From the NCBI GenBank assembly GCA_024336345.1, contig JANFOG010000004.1, forward strand, positions 1,488,001 through 1,552,000: DNA of 64,000 nt, written 5' to 3'. Each line of letters starts with the position of its first letter. Position 1 is the stretch's first letter. The notes beneath the pieces are model-generated. The model had not been told where the DNA came from. It did no database searches and was given only the letters and a program-made list of their open reading frames with translations. Below are positions 24,001 through 35,207 of this stretch, piece after piece. This DNA is from Mariannaea sp. PMI_226 (taxonomy: Eukaryota; Ascomycota; Sordariomycetes; Hypocreales; Nectriaceae). The translations under genes and the position numbers were made by a program.

Positions 24001-26964
24001 ATGTAATCTATAGTCAGCCAGGGTCTCCCCTCACTCTTCCCTCCCCCCCTTCTTTAGCCACTGACCATTGGGGTTCCAAACCCGATCGGCTTATCGGAGT
24101 TCCGATTCTGACTGGTTGATTGGGTTGTTGAAAGTAAACTGATTCCAAAGTCGAAGTTCCAGAAAACTGTGACGGAAACCGCGCCTATCAACCAACAGCT
24201 GACAGGGGGTATGTCAGTCCCTCGACCCCAGACTCCCCGGGCATGGGTATGGGGATGTGCCAGGCTTCAAGTCAGGGACTGCACAGATGGGCGTTACGTT
24301 GTCTGTCCCCGAGTTTGCTTTTATCCGCCTGTCCCGCCATCCGTCCCTGCCGGATGCTGCCCCTGAGTACTCCGTAGTACTCATGCTTTCCCACGTTATT
24401 TATGGATTGCTCTCTCTTCGCAACCATGCCTAGAATCTGCCACACGATAGGCCTGGCGAAATCAGCCCAGTCCAGTTGAAATACTAGAGGGGTTGCAGTG
24501 CTCACACCTGGATGCAATGGATGCATACCCGAAAAGATGGTCACTAACATGGTGCCACCAAATTTTCGACATGCTCCCTTGCTTATGTATCTCGCTGCCA
24601 ACTGCTTCAAGTCCGCCTAGGCTTGCATGGCAACAATCAACAACCTATCACACTACAGCTGCATTTGCTTGGACACCGGCCCGAGATCAATGATAATATT
24701 GAGACCCTGAACTGTGAAGTCTTTCGCGTTCGTATGTGCGAAAGCCTGAGGGGTCAAGGCTAAATCCAGGAGGTGGTTTTGAAAAGGCCCGAGTAACCAC
24801 ATTCTCCATCAGGGTGTCCTATGGCATCTGCACCGAGCTCCCAACTCGCCGGATAAAAGTGCAGATATGACGAGATTCTATGCTCCTTTTGTGCATCACC
24901 GCTTCACAGCTCTCCGAGCCAAAACAAAAGAGCCTCCCAACCAACTTTCATATGTAACTTCACTTTCCCTTTAAAAAACAAGATCAACAGGCCATGCTCA
25001 TGTTTACCTCAAACGACCAACTCAACCTCTTACCCTGACGATCGCCGTCTTTATGATAGACGGAGCATCGGCTAAATATGTTCTGCCATTGTCTCCGTGA
25101 AGAACCTTATGCATCATATCATGGTGGTTCCTTACTTGCATACGAACTAATTGACACTAACTTGTTATCTGAATAGTGGTTACATAATGGCAACACCTTG
25201 ACACGCATTGCAACAGTTAAGAAAGCGTCGATCAGGCATTTGGCCGTTGTGTTGCAGAATGTATCGATCTCATTGACGGTTCACAACCTGTGAATTCCTC
25301 TACAGGGCCCGAAGAGACTCAGCAAATGAATGAACTTGGACTATTCAGCATCAACTTCCATGTTACTAATACTCTTGAACTTCATGCTATCCTCAATTTA
25401 CTCCAGGGGTTCATTCCCACCTCACATGAACAAAGATCGTCAATGGCCGCTTACTATGCTGTAAGAGACATGTGCCAGGAGCTGAGCAGCAAGGCCCACT
25501 GCAATTATCATCATCCAAGGTGAATTCAATAAGAAACACAACGGGCTATATACTGTAAGCATGGATTTTGGCTGGCTTTTTCAATTCCACTTTTACCACG
25601 CAGCTTGATCTTCATACCCGACGTCAATCAGTTGGTGTTTCTGGTTACTTGGTGCAACCATCCTGGCTCGTCTTTACAAAGCATGAGAGACGAAGGGCCG
25701 GGTCTTCACCCTCGTCATAGCCCAACCAAATCAACATGTGTTCTCCTCGCCATTGTGATACGACAACCCCCGCCATGCTGCTTAACAGTCGCCTTTCCTT
25801 CCGGTGCAGAAGTTCCCATTCCTAGAAACGGACATTGAGCCAAGCCAACACAAGCGGAACCCGGGTTCGTCATGTTGACTACAGATCACAGCCCTATGTT
25901 CCGTGCAATAAGCCGTACCGGCCGCCAACCGAGCTCCCCGCCCAAAAGACCACGCCCAAGTGCCCTCGCCATGTACAGTAAAATCACGTCAAAATGCAAC
26001 CCGTTCAAGAAGTCATCAACGCCCCCACAACCAAGCAATTTTTGAGGCCCTCCCACAGCGAGGCTACACTGCCAACACCTCCTACATACGATGTACGTGT
26101 AGGATATCTTAGCCTGCACATTCATCTCCATTTAATCACTCAAAACAGCCTCTAGTGGCGGCAGTTTACTCAAGCGCAGTGAAATTCTCTCGCTAATTCC
26201 TGTTCATCCAATCTCCGATTCATGTGGCTAAACATTCTTATCTGGTCATCACACCAAACGATGAATTCGCGTAGATAGGTTACCATGGTCTTCCTGGCTA
26301 TAAAAGGAGCAAATGAAGAAAAATCAGATATATATACGGGTACAATGACTGGTTTAAGATGCAGTTGGCCGATATGAGCTGTCGTTGATGTCTCATTTTC
26401 ACATATTTTTGCTGCACCCAGTTGGCGACAGGCTTGTCTTGCTATTGGCGGTCAATATTCAACACACCTCACGCCAAAATTCTCATTTGTTGTTCACCGC
26501 CAATTAGAACGATTGGCTTGGGCCTGCACGGCATGATACGGACATGCTCCGCACATACGCGATAAGAGAGATGAATTAGTCCATGATACGTCACCAAACA
26601 GAACAAAGGGACTGGCATCTGACACGGCAGATGTATGTCTAAGATGCATGCCACTGGCTCCTATCTGGGTATGCAGGCGGAGGAAACTAGCAAGATGTGA
26701 CTCGAGAACACTCCTCCCTGCTTACAGTACAACTTATCTCGTTTATCCACATATGTATGCAAGCAAGCGGGCAGGCAAGTATGTATGCCGGATGAGCACA
26801 AGAATCAAACACTGCAGGAAGAAAATTGACCAACTCTACATATGACAAGGCATCTAGAGCAATGCTAAAAAGAACCATGAGGTGAGAAAACTGAGGAACT
26901 CCTTTGTGCGTTCAACCACCCAACACAACAGCATATTCGCCCTCCCACCCATCCTGCCCGTAAC
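21052..26964. other. Long gene-poor interval
   Basis: Nearly 6 kb without a recognisable protein. ORFs are short, lie in all frames and often start at non-ATG codons. The left end is the dehydrogenase promoter; an ORF at 20903-21295 on plus runs antisense over it and is judged spurious. A promoter-like AATATATGAG at about 23638 is followed by ATGs at 23718 (9 codons) and 23781 (37 codons), resembling a transcript leader with short ORFs. Several TACTCCGTA-type palindromes occur. A non-coding transcript, a decayed gene or a small multi-exon gene are all possible. Confidence 0.55.
21731..21748. repeat. Perfect 18-bp palindrome GTACTCCGTACGGAGTAC
   Basis: The sequence equals its own reverse complement. 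Partial copies occur at 23221-23231 (GTACTCCGTAC) and 24365-24382 (GAGTAC, spacer, GTACTC), and half copies near 46130 and 58059. The spread suggests a dispersed motif rather than chance. Confidence 0.8.
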
Positions 26965-28899
26965 TTAGAAAGTACTAGCTGCCAGTCGACTTGCCGCATT
27001 CCTAGCATCCACTCGATCTTCATCGTCCTCTTCACTCACCCCCTTGAGGCCTCCTGCACGGCCGCCTGAGCCCAACCGACCTTGGGATGCTTCAGTTCCC
27101 TCTTCTCCCTCCGTATCTTCTGAGACTTTGCTCATGAAACTGCCCGACACGCTGCGGGTGGTCGCGTCAGACCGGCGTGGGACACCACTCCAGGCATCGC
27201 CCTTGGGACCTTGACTGGCAGCGAGGCTAGGGCGTCGCGTAGTGGGGTGCGACTCTCGGCCAAGACGGCTCAGGCCGCCTGAGGCGTCGATTGACCGGAT
27301 ATCTGGACGAACGGTCTCAAGAAGCGACAGAGTTCGACGTTCAGCCTCTATCTCCCGAAGGACATATTCCCTGATACTCATGCGTAGGTCTGCAGAAGTT
27401 CTAGAGAACCACTTGCGGCGCTCTTGGACTAAGTTCTGTGTAACACGATTGGTCTTGTTGAAGAGATGTGTCTCGTGTTGACTAGCTTCTTCAAGAGCAG
27501 CGATAGCTTCGTCCACCTTCTCTCGTCGGACACTGGAGCTGGCTTTGAGCCTATCAGCAGCATTAAGCTTACTTCGCGTAGCCTCCTGTGCCTGTAGGAA
27601 CTCCCGGATCAGTATCTGACGATTAGTCAGAGACTCCTTGACGATAAAAGCATCCTGTGAATGGTATTGAAATGGGTCGCCAAGCGTAGTAGCCTCAGCT
27701 GTTGCTTGAGCGGCATGGTAATCGCCTACAGCCTGAACAGCCTTTCCAAGCTTCCGATAGGCATTTGCGAGGCCAGGGTGTGGTTCCTGGACATTCATAC
27801 TGGCCAACTTAGCTCCATAGTCGGCTTCACCGAGACCAAGGCCTAAAATAGATGAGAATTGAGCAGGAAAATAGTTTCAAGAACGTTAGGGCATACCTCT
27901 TCGCGCCTTTACCAGCTTATCCACCTTGTGCCCAGCATCCATGGCACCGAGATAGAAGAGTTTAACAGCTGGCCGAGCATCCGCAAGCTCCGGGGTATCA
28001 TCGGGGGGAGGAGCAAACTGCTTCAAGATCTTTCTGCGGACACCAGTCGCTGGCTGCTTTCTCTTGACCATGGGGCTGTAACCAAAGTCACTCTCGACGA
28101 AAAGAACCATTTCGTCATCCTTCATCAACACTTCATTGCTGCAGACGTAGTTGAACCACCGCTGCATCAATGCCTTGACGCGAGCCTCATCCTCATCGGT
28201 GCCTGCTCCAGCAGATGTCAACGGAGGAGGCACGGCTGGAACCAGCGCTTCAGGGTTGGCAGATATCAAGTGGTCAGCAAGCTTGATGAATTCTGAGTGC
28301 AGGCGGCGAACATCGCGGAATTGAGTGGTTCTAAATCGTGGGATGTTGGTCTGAGATGCGTTAGCGGGATCACCCAAATGACCAGGTGAATGCGACCGTA
28401 CATGAACGTCAAATCGAAGAATAGGATCCTTCTTGCCGGTGCGCTCAAGGCCTGTGATCTTGGCCTGGAGTCGGTACTGTGGCTGAGGTGGTTTCTGGTT
28501 CTGCTGGCTCTGAGGGGGTTGCGCGTCCGACCCAGCCGGCTGGTTTTGTTGGTCACCCGAAACGGGTGCCTGCTGGTGATCCGATCCAACCCCCGAAGGA
28601 TGGGAGGTCGAGGCATGATCAGATGGATTCAACGTCTTGGAATCAGCCGTCTCTACATCGGTTCCTCCAGAATCTGTAGTAGCCGTACTAGGTCTTTGGA
28701 AGCCTTCTGGTTCAGGAAGCGTATGTCCCTGTGCAGAAGCGTTCGGTGCGTGAGGGGTGTACTGAAAGGGGGGGGGATGATCGCCTGTGATGGGGTTGAA
28801 AGGAGCGGGATTTCGAGAGGGAGACGTCGTCGGCGAGTTTCCCCAGGGCGAAGCGCCGGCCGGGTCATCGGCTTCATGAATTGTCGAGCTGTAGTCCAT
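26965..28899 (-). CDS. VPS17: VPS17-like retromer sorting nexin (PX-BAR)
   Basis: Two exons, 28899-27897 and 27842-26965, give about 626 residues. A disordered Pro/Gln/Ser-rich N-terminus of about 140 residues precedes a PX domain (about 143-260: YRLQAKITGLERTGKKDPILRFDVHV, RFRTTQFRDVRRLHSEFIKLADHL, then a proline-rich loop). QRWFNYVCSNEVLMKDDEMVLFVESDFGY closes the PX domain. A helical BAR-type region follows from about 310 to 500, rich in charged heptads, and a Ser/Gly/acidic tail ends the protein. This matches Vps17, the sorting nexin partner of Vps5 in the retromer that returns cargo from endosome to Golgi. Other PX-BAR nexins are possible, but the incomplete phosphoinositide pocket and layout favour Vps17. 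Its start lies 657 bp from the divergent BCP1 ATG. Confidence 0.82.
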
Positions 28900-29556
28900 G
28901 GTGGACAGGTATACGTTGGTGGATGGCGGTGTTGGAACCTATATAATCGGTAGAAAGGCTGGGGGAACTGATGACGTTGCGCCGCCGGTCGGTAAGGACG
29001 GAGCTGTCGGTGGAGACGATAGATGATTACGGGAAACGGACGTTTAGTCTTTGCGTGCGCAAATCATTGTCAAGAAATCTCGAAGTCGATGAATGCGTCG
29101 TCAGAATGCTGGGCTGTGTAGTCGTGCCGTTTGGTCGCTCGTGTGTCCTGACCAGTCGCAGTGGATGGTTGTGCCTGACGCAAGTTGGTCCAGGCTGCTG
29201 CTCCTGCTGCTCCTGCTACTACTGTTGCTGCTCCAAATGTTCGACCGATGGGCTCCTGGCCCCCGGAACCTTCCCCAAATGGGTTTGAAGCTTCATATTG
29301 GCTAGATAGACGCGGCTTTATCGCGCTTCACGCTACCGCGCTCTTAGCTCTTATCAAGCCGGTTCAGGCTAGTGAGGGGCATCTGACAAAATTTATGCTA
29401 GACTACAGTTGGTGGCGTTTCTGATGTTCGGGCAGTGAAGCGTTTTTATAATCAAACTCCAAAAGGCTGCCTTCCGACTTCAATTGTCTTTCTGTTTCGG
29501 TTTATTCCAGTCCTTGTCTAATATTCTTCTTCTGCGCTTTCTTCAAACTTCAAATA
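28900..29556. promoter_or_regulatory. Bidirectional promoter, VPS17 and BCP1
   Basis: 657 bp separate the two divergent start codons. A GCTGCTCCTGCTGCTCC-type imperfect repeat lies at about 29196-29235. No coding ORF is convincing, so both promoters must share this space. Confidence 0.6.
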
Positions 29557-30479
29557 ATGGGCAAGAAGAGAGCGAGAGAGGCGGATGGTGCCGCGCCTGC
29601 TGAGCAGAATGTGGACAAGATGGATGAGGATAGCTCTGACGACGAGGTCTGTTACCGCTCACAAATCGCGAGCGCATAACCTATCCCTGCAGGGCTAACA
29701 TGACTGGATAGGATTTCGACATGGTCAATGTGGAGTTTGAGTGGTTTAACTTCGATCCCGAGATCGACTTCCATGGCATCAAGTCCCTTCTGCGTCAGCT
29801 CTTCGACATTGATGCGGCCCTATTCAATGTGTCTGGTCTCGCCGACCTTGTTCTCTCACAGCCGACTATCGGTTCAACGATCAAGGTCGACGGAAAGGAG
29901 ACAGATGCATATGCCATGCTCACCGCCCTCAACACATCTGTACACAGTGGAAATGAGTCCATGAAGGACTTGCTCAAATACATTGTTGAGAAGGCCCAAA
30001 CCAACCCATCACTGGCCGTGATCCCCGGGTTGGTCAATGCAGGCAAGCACATTGGTCTGGTATTCTCGGAGCGTCTCATCAACATGCCTTCAGAGTTAGC
30101 GCCTCCCTTGTACTCAATGCTCATGGAAGAGATCCAGGATGCGGTGGACGACAAGGAACCTTACGAATTCACTCACTACTTGATCTGGTCAAAGACATAT
30201 CAGGAGCTTGAGTCCAAGCTAGACGTAGAGAATCAGAGACGGAAAAAGGCCAAGGAGGAAGCAGAGGTTTACTATTTCCACCCGGAGGATGAGATACTAC
30301 AGAAGCACGCGGTGGCCTACGGCAGCTTCAACTACACAAAGGAGGACGAGGCGGTAGCGGACAGCAAGCGGGCATTCCAAGAGATGGGCGTCAAGGCGCA
30401 GGGACACCTAATTCTCATTGAGGCGGCCAAGTTCCGGGGAGCCGTTGAAGCGGTTGCTGATTACTTAAAGGCACAGTAA
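29557..30479 (+). CDS. BCP1: BCP1/BCCIP family protein
   Basis: Two exons, 29557-29646 and 29712-30479, encode about 285 residues starting MGKKRAREADG. An acidic N-terminal stretch (MDEDSSDDE, split by the intron) leads to the BCCIP core: VNVEFEWFNFDPEIDFHGIKSLLRQL, then PTIGSTIKVDG and YAMLTALN. Downstream are VFSERLINMPSELAPPLYSML and EEAEVYYFHPEDEILQKHAV. Yeast Bcp1 is a chaperone for ribosomal protein Rpl23 and is needed for nuclear export of Mss4; human BCCIP binds BRCA2 and p21. Length matches yeast Bcp1 (283 residues). The gene ends 8 bp before the stop codon of the opposing chorismate mutase, so the two 3' ends must overlap. Confidence 0.93.
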
Positions 30480-30487
30480 AATGACAT

Positions 30488-31475
30488 TCAAGATTGAGGC
30501 TCCAGCCTTTGCATCAAATACTCCACCTCCACATCCTTAGTCAAGGGAATAACAAAGTCCTTGTACATTGACACCACAGCCTCGACGTTGATCTTGGCGC
30601 CGCCCTTGGTTCCATCTGGAATTGAAGGGTCCTTACCGTAAGTCTGAGCCTTGAGCCGGAGCCGATCAAGCACCTTCTTCTCTACCTCCCTATTGGTAAT
30701 AGACTCGGCGATGCCCTCCCTATCCTCGGCCTTGATAAGGCGTATGTACTTTTCTTCATCTGACCGGAACTTGGACTCGGCAACGAACTTGCCGAAGTGA
30801 ATCCTCCGAGAGAGAGCTTGCAAGCAAGCGATATCGCAGGTAGCTGTCGAACCGTAGTTTTCCTGTGACTCAGCACGCTCTTCGCGGCCGAAGTCGGGAG
30901 TAACGGCAGGGAGGAACTTTTCCACGTAGAACTTCTTGATCTTTTCATTCACGTTGACGTTGTTGGGGTAAAGGACCCGAGGATAGTTCAGCGGGGGGAG
31001 GATGGGCTGCTGAAGGGCGTCGGGGAAGAAGGGGTACTCGTCTGGAGACTCGAAACGGCGGATAAGGGATTGCAGCTTTTCCTGCTCAGAGAAGTACCAG
31101 TCGAGGAAGCTCAGGTTACTATCTGGCAAGTCCAAAGTACCGGGAACGTAGATTTTCTAGTTATTTTGAAGGGCGTGAGGGTCAACATCCATGGATAATG
31201 CAACGTGCCAGGGGGTAGAGGTGGTTGCATGAGCGCAAAGGCCCAGGCTAACTTACACTATTTAAAGCAAACTGCACTCGCTCGATCAGATGGAATGTGA
31301 TTGTATCTTCAAGACGACTTGGGTGCGAAATTAGCATCTAGGATCTGAGATTGAAACTGGGATCGGGGCCTGACGGGGCCCCAAGCATGCGAACGTTTAC
31401 GCACATGAGCTGGAAGCGAATTCGGCCAAGGTCCAGCGCGTCAGCGGGATCGGCCATGTCAATAACGGCGTCCAT
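30488..31475 (-). CDS. ARO7: Chorismate mutase (eukaryotic AroQ type)
   Basis: Three exons, 31475-31405, 31317-31257 and 31156-30488, give about 266 residues. The start [43 protein letters not shown] and the second-exon junction [30 protein letters not shown] match the all-helical fungal enzyme (yeast Aro7, 256 residues). Further family segments are [19 protein letters not shown] ([15 protein letters not shown]), [16 protein letters not shown] and the C-terminal helix [25 protein letters not shown]. It converts chorismate to prephenate in the cytosol, the branch towards Phe and Tyr. The yeast enzyme is activated by Trp and inhibited by Tyr; whether that applies here is inference. The first two exons are small and only recovered by splicing; both junctions restore conserved sequence. 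It is convergent with BCP1 and divergent from the MDV1-type gene. Confidence 0.94.
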
Positions 31476-32393
31476 TGAGGTATTTGTAGGTCGGCTTGAG
31501 ATTTCTCAAAACTGAAGCGAAGGTGCTTGAGCAGAAGATGAGATGAGAATGTGCACAAGATGAACAAATGACGTGAGAGAGCTACGGAGCTTATGTGAAC
31601 TAGACAGTCAGAAATGAAGGACCGATCACGGGTTTGGCGTCGAGCGCATTCGGAGCTTCTGGGGTACTCCAATGAGATCTGATGTTGGATTCAATTGGGA
31701 GGGGCCGATGGGGGCCACTGGGGCCAAGGTAGGTATTTTTTTTTTTAGGGGGGGCCTATGCGGACACTGGAAAGATAGACTACACATGCATTGAAAAACA
31801 AAATCCATCTAAAGTATGAGATATCCTAGCTGTTAACCGAAGGGGGGACGAGGGGTAGCAACATAGGGCGAAACACCAAATCTGGGGGTTCAGAATGCTA
31901 AGTCAGTGGACCTCTTAGGCTTGGTTACAGTGAGTAATCTCTAACTGTGCACACCTCTCCCACTGGTGTTTAGCAGCCCACTTACACCCCCAAACCCCTC
32001 CCTTCCAAGGCTTCTTTGCAGTAACGGCCAATTACAGGGGCCATTCATGCACCTAATCCCGTCCCTTACCCTGATCACTTCGTCGCCCGTGCCGCACTGT
32101 AATCCGTAGGAATGTAGGCCACACTAGTACCGAGGTGCAACAAGAGGTAGGTACCTGTTTAGCGTCCCCCCGGCTCCCTAGGTCAAGTAACCTTCCCCCC
32201 CCCCCAGCACAGGTCAGCACAAAACAACCAAGGTAATCCTGGTGCGCGTCATGGCCAATCTCCTCGCAAAAGTTGCTGCATCTTCAAATATTTTTCGGCT
32301 TTCTTCATTCCCCCGTCCTTCTCTACCTCATCGCAACGGTCCGCCTTCCATCCTCCTCTTCTCAGGCTGTGCGTCCCTGCAGTCGCCCCGGCC
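31476..32393. promoter_or_regulatory. Divergent promoter, chorismate mutase and MDV1-type gene
   Basis: 918 bp lie between start codons. The interval has runs of T (about 31737-31746) and C (about 32196-32205). The leader before 32394 is C/T-rich. Small ORFs here look non-coding. Confidence 0.55.
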
Positions 32394-34585
32394 ATGGCTG
32401 ACGCAGAGAACAATTATGGCTTCCCCGACGACATGGGCGGCGACGACGACCAGTCCATCGTCTCTGTATGTCGCTCTCTCCCGAACCGCTGCCCATCCCT
32501 TCAAGCCACCCACTCATTCACCCATTGCCGCCCCCTGACCACACAATACTAACCATGGCGATCGGATGCAGACTCGAGGACTCGAGGCCTTCAGCCGCAA
32601 AGTTACCACCACAGCAAGTCATCTGATGGGTCCTAACGCCGAGGCTGCTGCTCTTCACTACCAGTCGGCAATGGCCGAGGTTCACAAGCAGATGAAGCGA
32701 CCGACGGTCCAGCGAAGCGTCTTCGCCATGGCTAGGACGACCCCGACAGATCTCATGCGCTCCAAGCTCTCGTCGCACGAGATCCGTCATCGTGCGTTAA
32801 CTTATCTTCCCGATGAGCTACTTGCCAATATCCCCGAACACGAAAACCCCTACTCTCTTTTCCAGGGCTTCCAGGCGAGCTTCCCTGAGCTCACTGATGA
32901 AGGCAAAAAGTTCCGTCGGCAGGTTTCTCGTGGGCGCAAAATGCTCGAGGACACGGAGGCATCGCCCGGGAGCCCGAAGCGACTCACTCAGCTTAAAAAG
33001 GAGAGGGCCGCTATGATGCATGAATTCGGTCTTTTAGGTACCCGAAAAAGCATGGCCAGTTACGAGATCCGGGAGATTGACAACAAGATCGCCAATCTGC
33101 ATGGTATGCGCAGGATAATTCTAGACAGGCTTGCTGAGCTAGAGCAAGATGAAGCGTTGTTAGAGCATGACAGTACGTGTTTTCACAGTTGGTGGAACAG
33201 CGATAGTGCAGGATAAGGAAGCTAACGAACCTCTGATAGTTGTCGACGTAGAGTCGCGGATAGATGAAGCGCAGGCCCTAGTGGATGAAGCGGAGGAGAT
33301 AGCACGAAACACTCGTACTAAGGACGAACAGGATCTCGTTGGCGATGCTGATGATCACGATCCCGAATTCATGTCGCAGTCCGTTTACCAAAAACTGCCA
33401 AGCTCGACAAACAGCACACCTTCTCGGAAGGCCAAAAAGGTCCATAGGAAGAAGTCAATGCCAATTCTCCATGAGCATTTCGAGCCAGGAACCAGTATCC
33501 GGGAAATTCGTGCACACAAAGATACCATCACAGCAGTGGATTTTGATGCCCCTTTCGGCACCATGGTTACAGCCGCGCTCGATGATACCGTCCGAGTGTG
33601 GGATCTCAATGCCGGCAGATGCATGGGTTTTTTGGAAGGACACACTGCATCGGTGCGAACTCTGCAAGTAGAGGACAATATTCTAGCGACAGGATCCGTG
33701 GATGCTACTATAAGACTGTGGGATCTCAGCAAAGCGCAATACGACCCGCATGGAGGACTTGGAAAGGATGAAGACGAGGACGCCATCGCCTTCGGCACCG
33801 ACAATCACATCGAGCCTCCTGAGGGCAGCATGTCCGATTGCCCGCTTTTCACGCTTGAGGCCCATGTCGACGAGATTACAGCGCTCCACTTCCGCGGGGA
33901 CGTTTTGGTATCCGGCTCCGCGGATAAGACTATTCGTCACTGGGATTTAGAAAAGGGCCGTTGCGTGCAGACCCTAGATGTCATGTGGGCAGCTGCAGCG
34001 ACGCTGGATACGGTGGAGAGCACTTGGAGGCCTACCGGCCGCTCCCAGTCCAGCTCGGCGGACTTTGTAGGATCTTTGCAGGTGTTTGAGACGGCACTTG
34101 CTTGCGGTACTGCAGATGGCATGGTTCGTCTATGGGATCTACGAAGTGGCCAGGTTCACCGAAGCCTGGTTGGTCACACGGATGCCGTTACATGCCTGCA
34201 GTTTGATGATGTTCACTTAGTCACTGGGAGTGCAGACAGAAGTATCCGAGTAAGTGGCGTCGTACTTGTATGAAAATATATGGAATACTCAGAACTAACG
34301 TGAATACAGATTTGGGATCTTCGAACAGGATCTATTTACGATGCTTACGCGTACGACAACCCCGTTACCAGCATGATGTTTGATACAAGGAGAATTGTGA
34401 GCGCGGCCGGCGAGGACGTGGTAAAGGTGTACGATAAGGTAGAGGGACGACAATGGGATTGCGGTGCTGGCATCGCCGCAGCTGAGGAGGGGAAGACTCC
34501 CTCCATTGTAGAGCGTGTACGTGTAAGAGACGGATATCTGGTTGAGGGTCGGCGGGACGGCATCGTAGGCGTATGGACATGTTAG
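32394..34585 (+). CDS. MDV1: MDV1/CAF4-type mitochondrial division WD40 protein
   Basis: Four exons, 32394-32465, 32572-33172, 33240-34249 and 34310-34585, give about 652 residues starting [16 protein letters not shown]. The N-terminal third ([31 protein letters not shown]) corresponds to the Fis1-binding helical region. A coiled coil follows ([39 protein letters not shown]). From about residue 311 a WD40 propeller begins ([34 protein letters not shown]), with repeated GHT...WDL units to the last residue. Yeast Mdv1 and its paralogue Caf4 bridge Fis1 on the outer mitochondrial membrane to the dynamin Dnm1. Filamentous fungi usually have one such protein. All junctions keep frame, including the one into the last WD40 blade ([11 protein letters not shown]). 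Confidence 0.92.
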
Positions 34586-35207
34586 AGTACTACATATATG
34601 TGTAAGATGTAAAACGAAAAAAAGCTAAAAGAGATTTTTATGTCCTGTGCTGCGACCTGCTTTGTGGCGGATATCGTGATGAGATTGAGGAGTAGAGCAT
34701 GACCGTAATTCGTCAACCTGGCGTCCGGAGTAACACGCCGAGAATTGTTCAGCCCCCTACATATCCTACCAAAATGAGCTACATTATCACGGGTCAATTT
34801 CTATACAGGTTCGCCATGTGGTGTCATTCAAGAATACTAGGTAATAAGTAAACATTTACAGAAATCTGTCGTAAATGGGGTGGAGAGGGATCCTAAACAA
34901 TTAGCTGTGAGACTGTCACTAACTCGTCGGCGGTGGTCTCATTAGCCTAGCAGGGTAGGAATGATAAATTTATCAATATCATGGATCTGTGCATGAACCA
35001 TCTTCTTCTACATGAATAACATAGTTTTTTTTTTATTCTTCTTCCTCCTAACTCCAGTATTGCAATTCATCATCCATCCATAACATTATTCTCACTTTTT
35101 ACTCAACATCGCCTAATTTAGGCCACCCGCCCACTCATTATCATCTCCAGTACATAAAGCATCCGCTGTTGGCTTACTCCTCTTCATATTGTAAAACAAC
35201 ACAAAGG
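34586..35207. other. Intergenic region before the JmjC gene
   Basis: The sequence is AT-rich and holds the 3' flank of the MDV1-type gene and the leader of the JmjC gene. A CTCCAG at about 35145-35150 could be a splice acceptor, since the JmjC frame stays open upstream of its first ATG back to that point. Confidence 0.5.

Noticed and set aside
35169..35207. Earlier start of the JmjC protein
   Set aside because: The codon is TTG; the first ATG is 35208. An upstream exon remains possible but is not shown.
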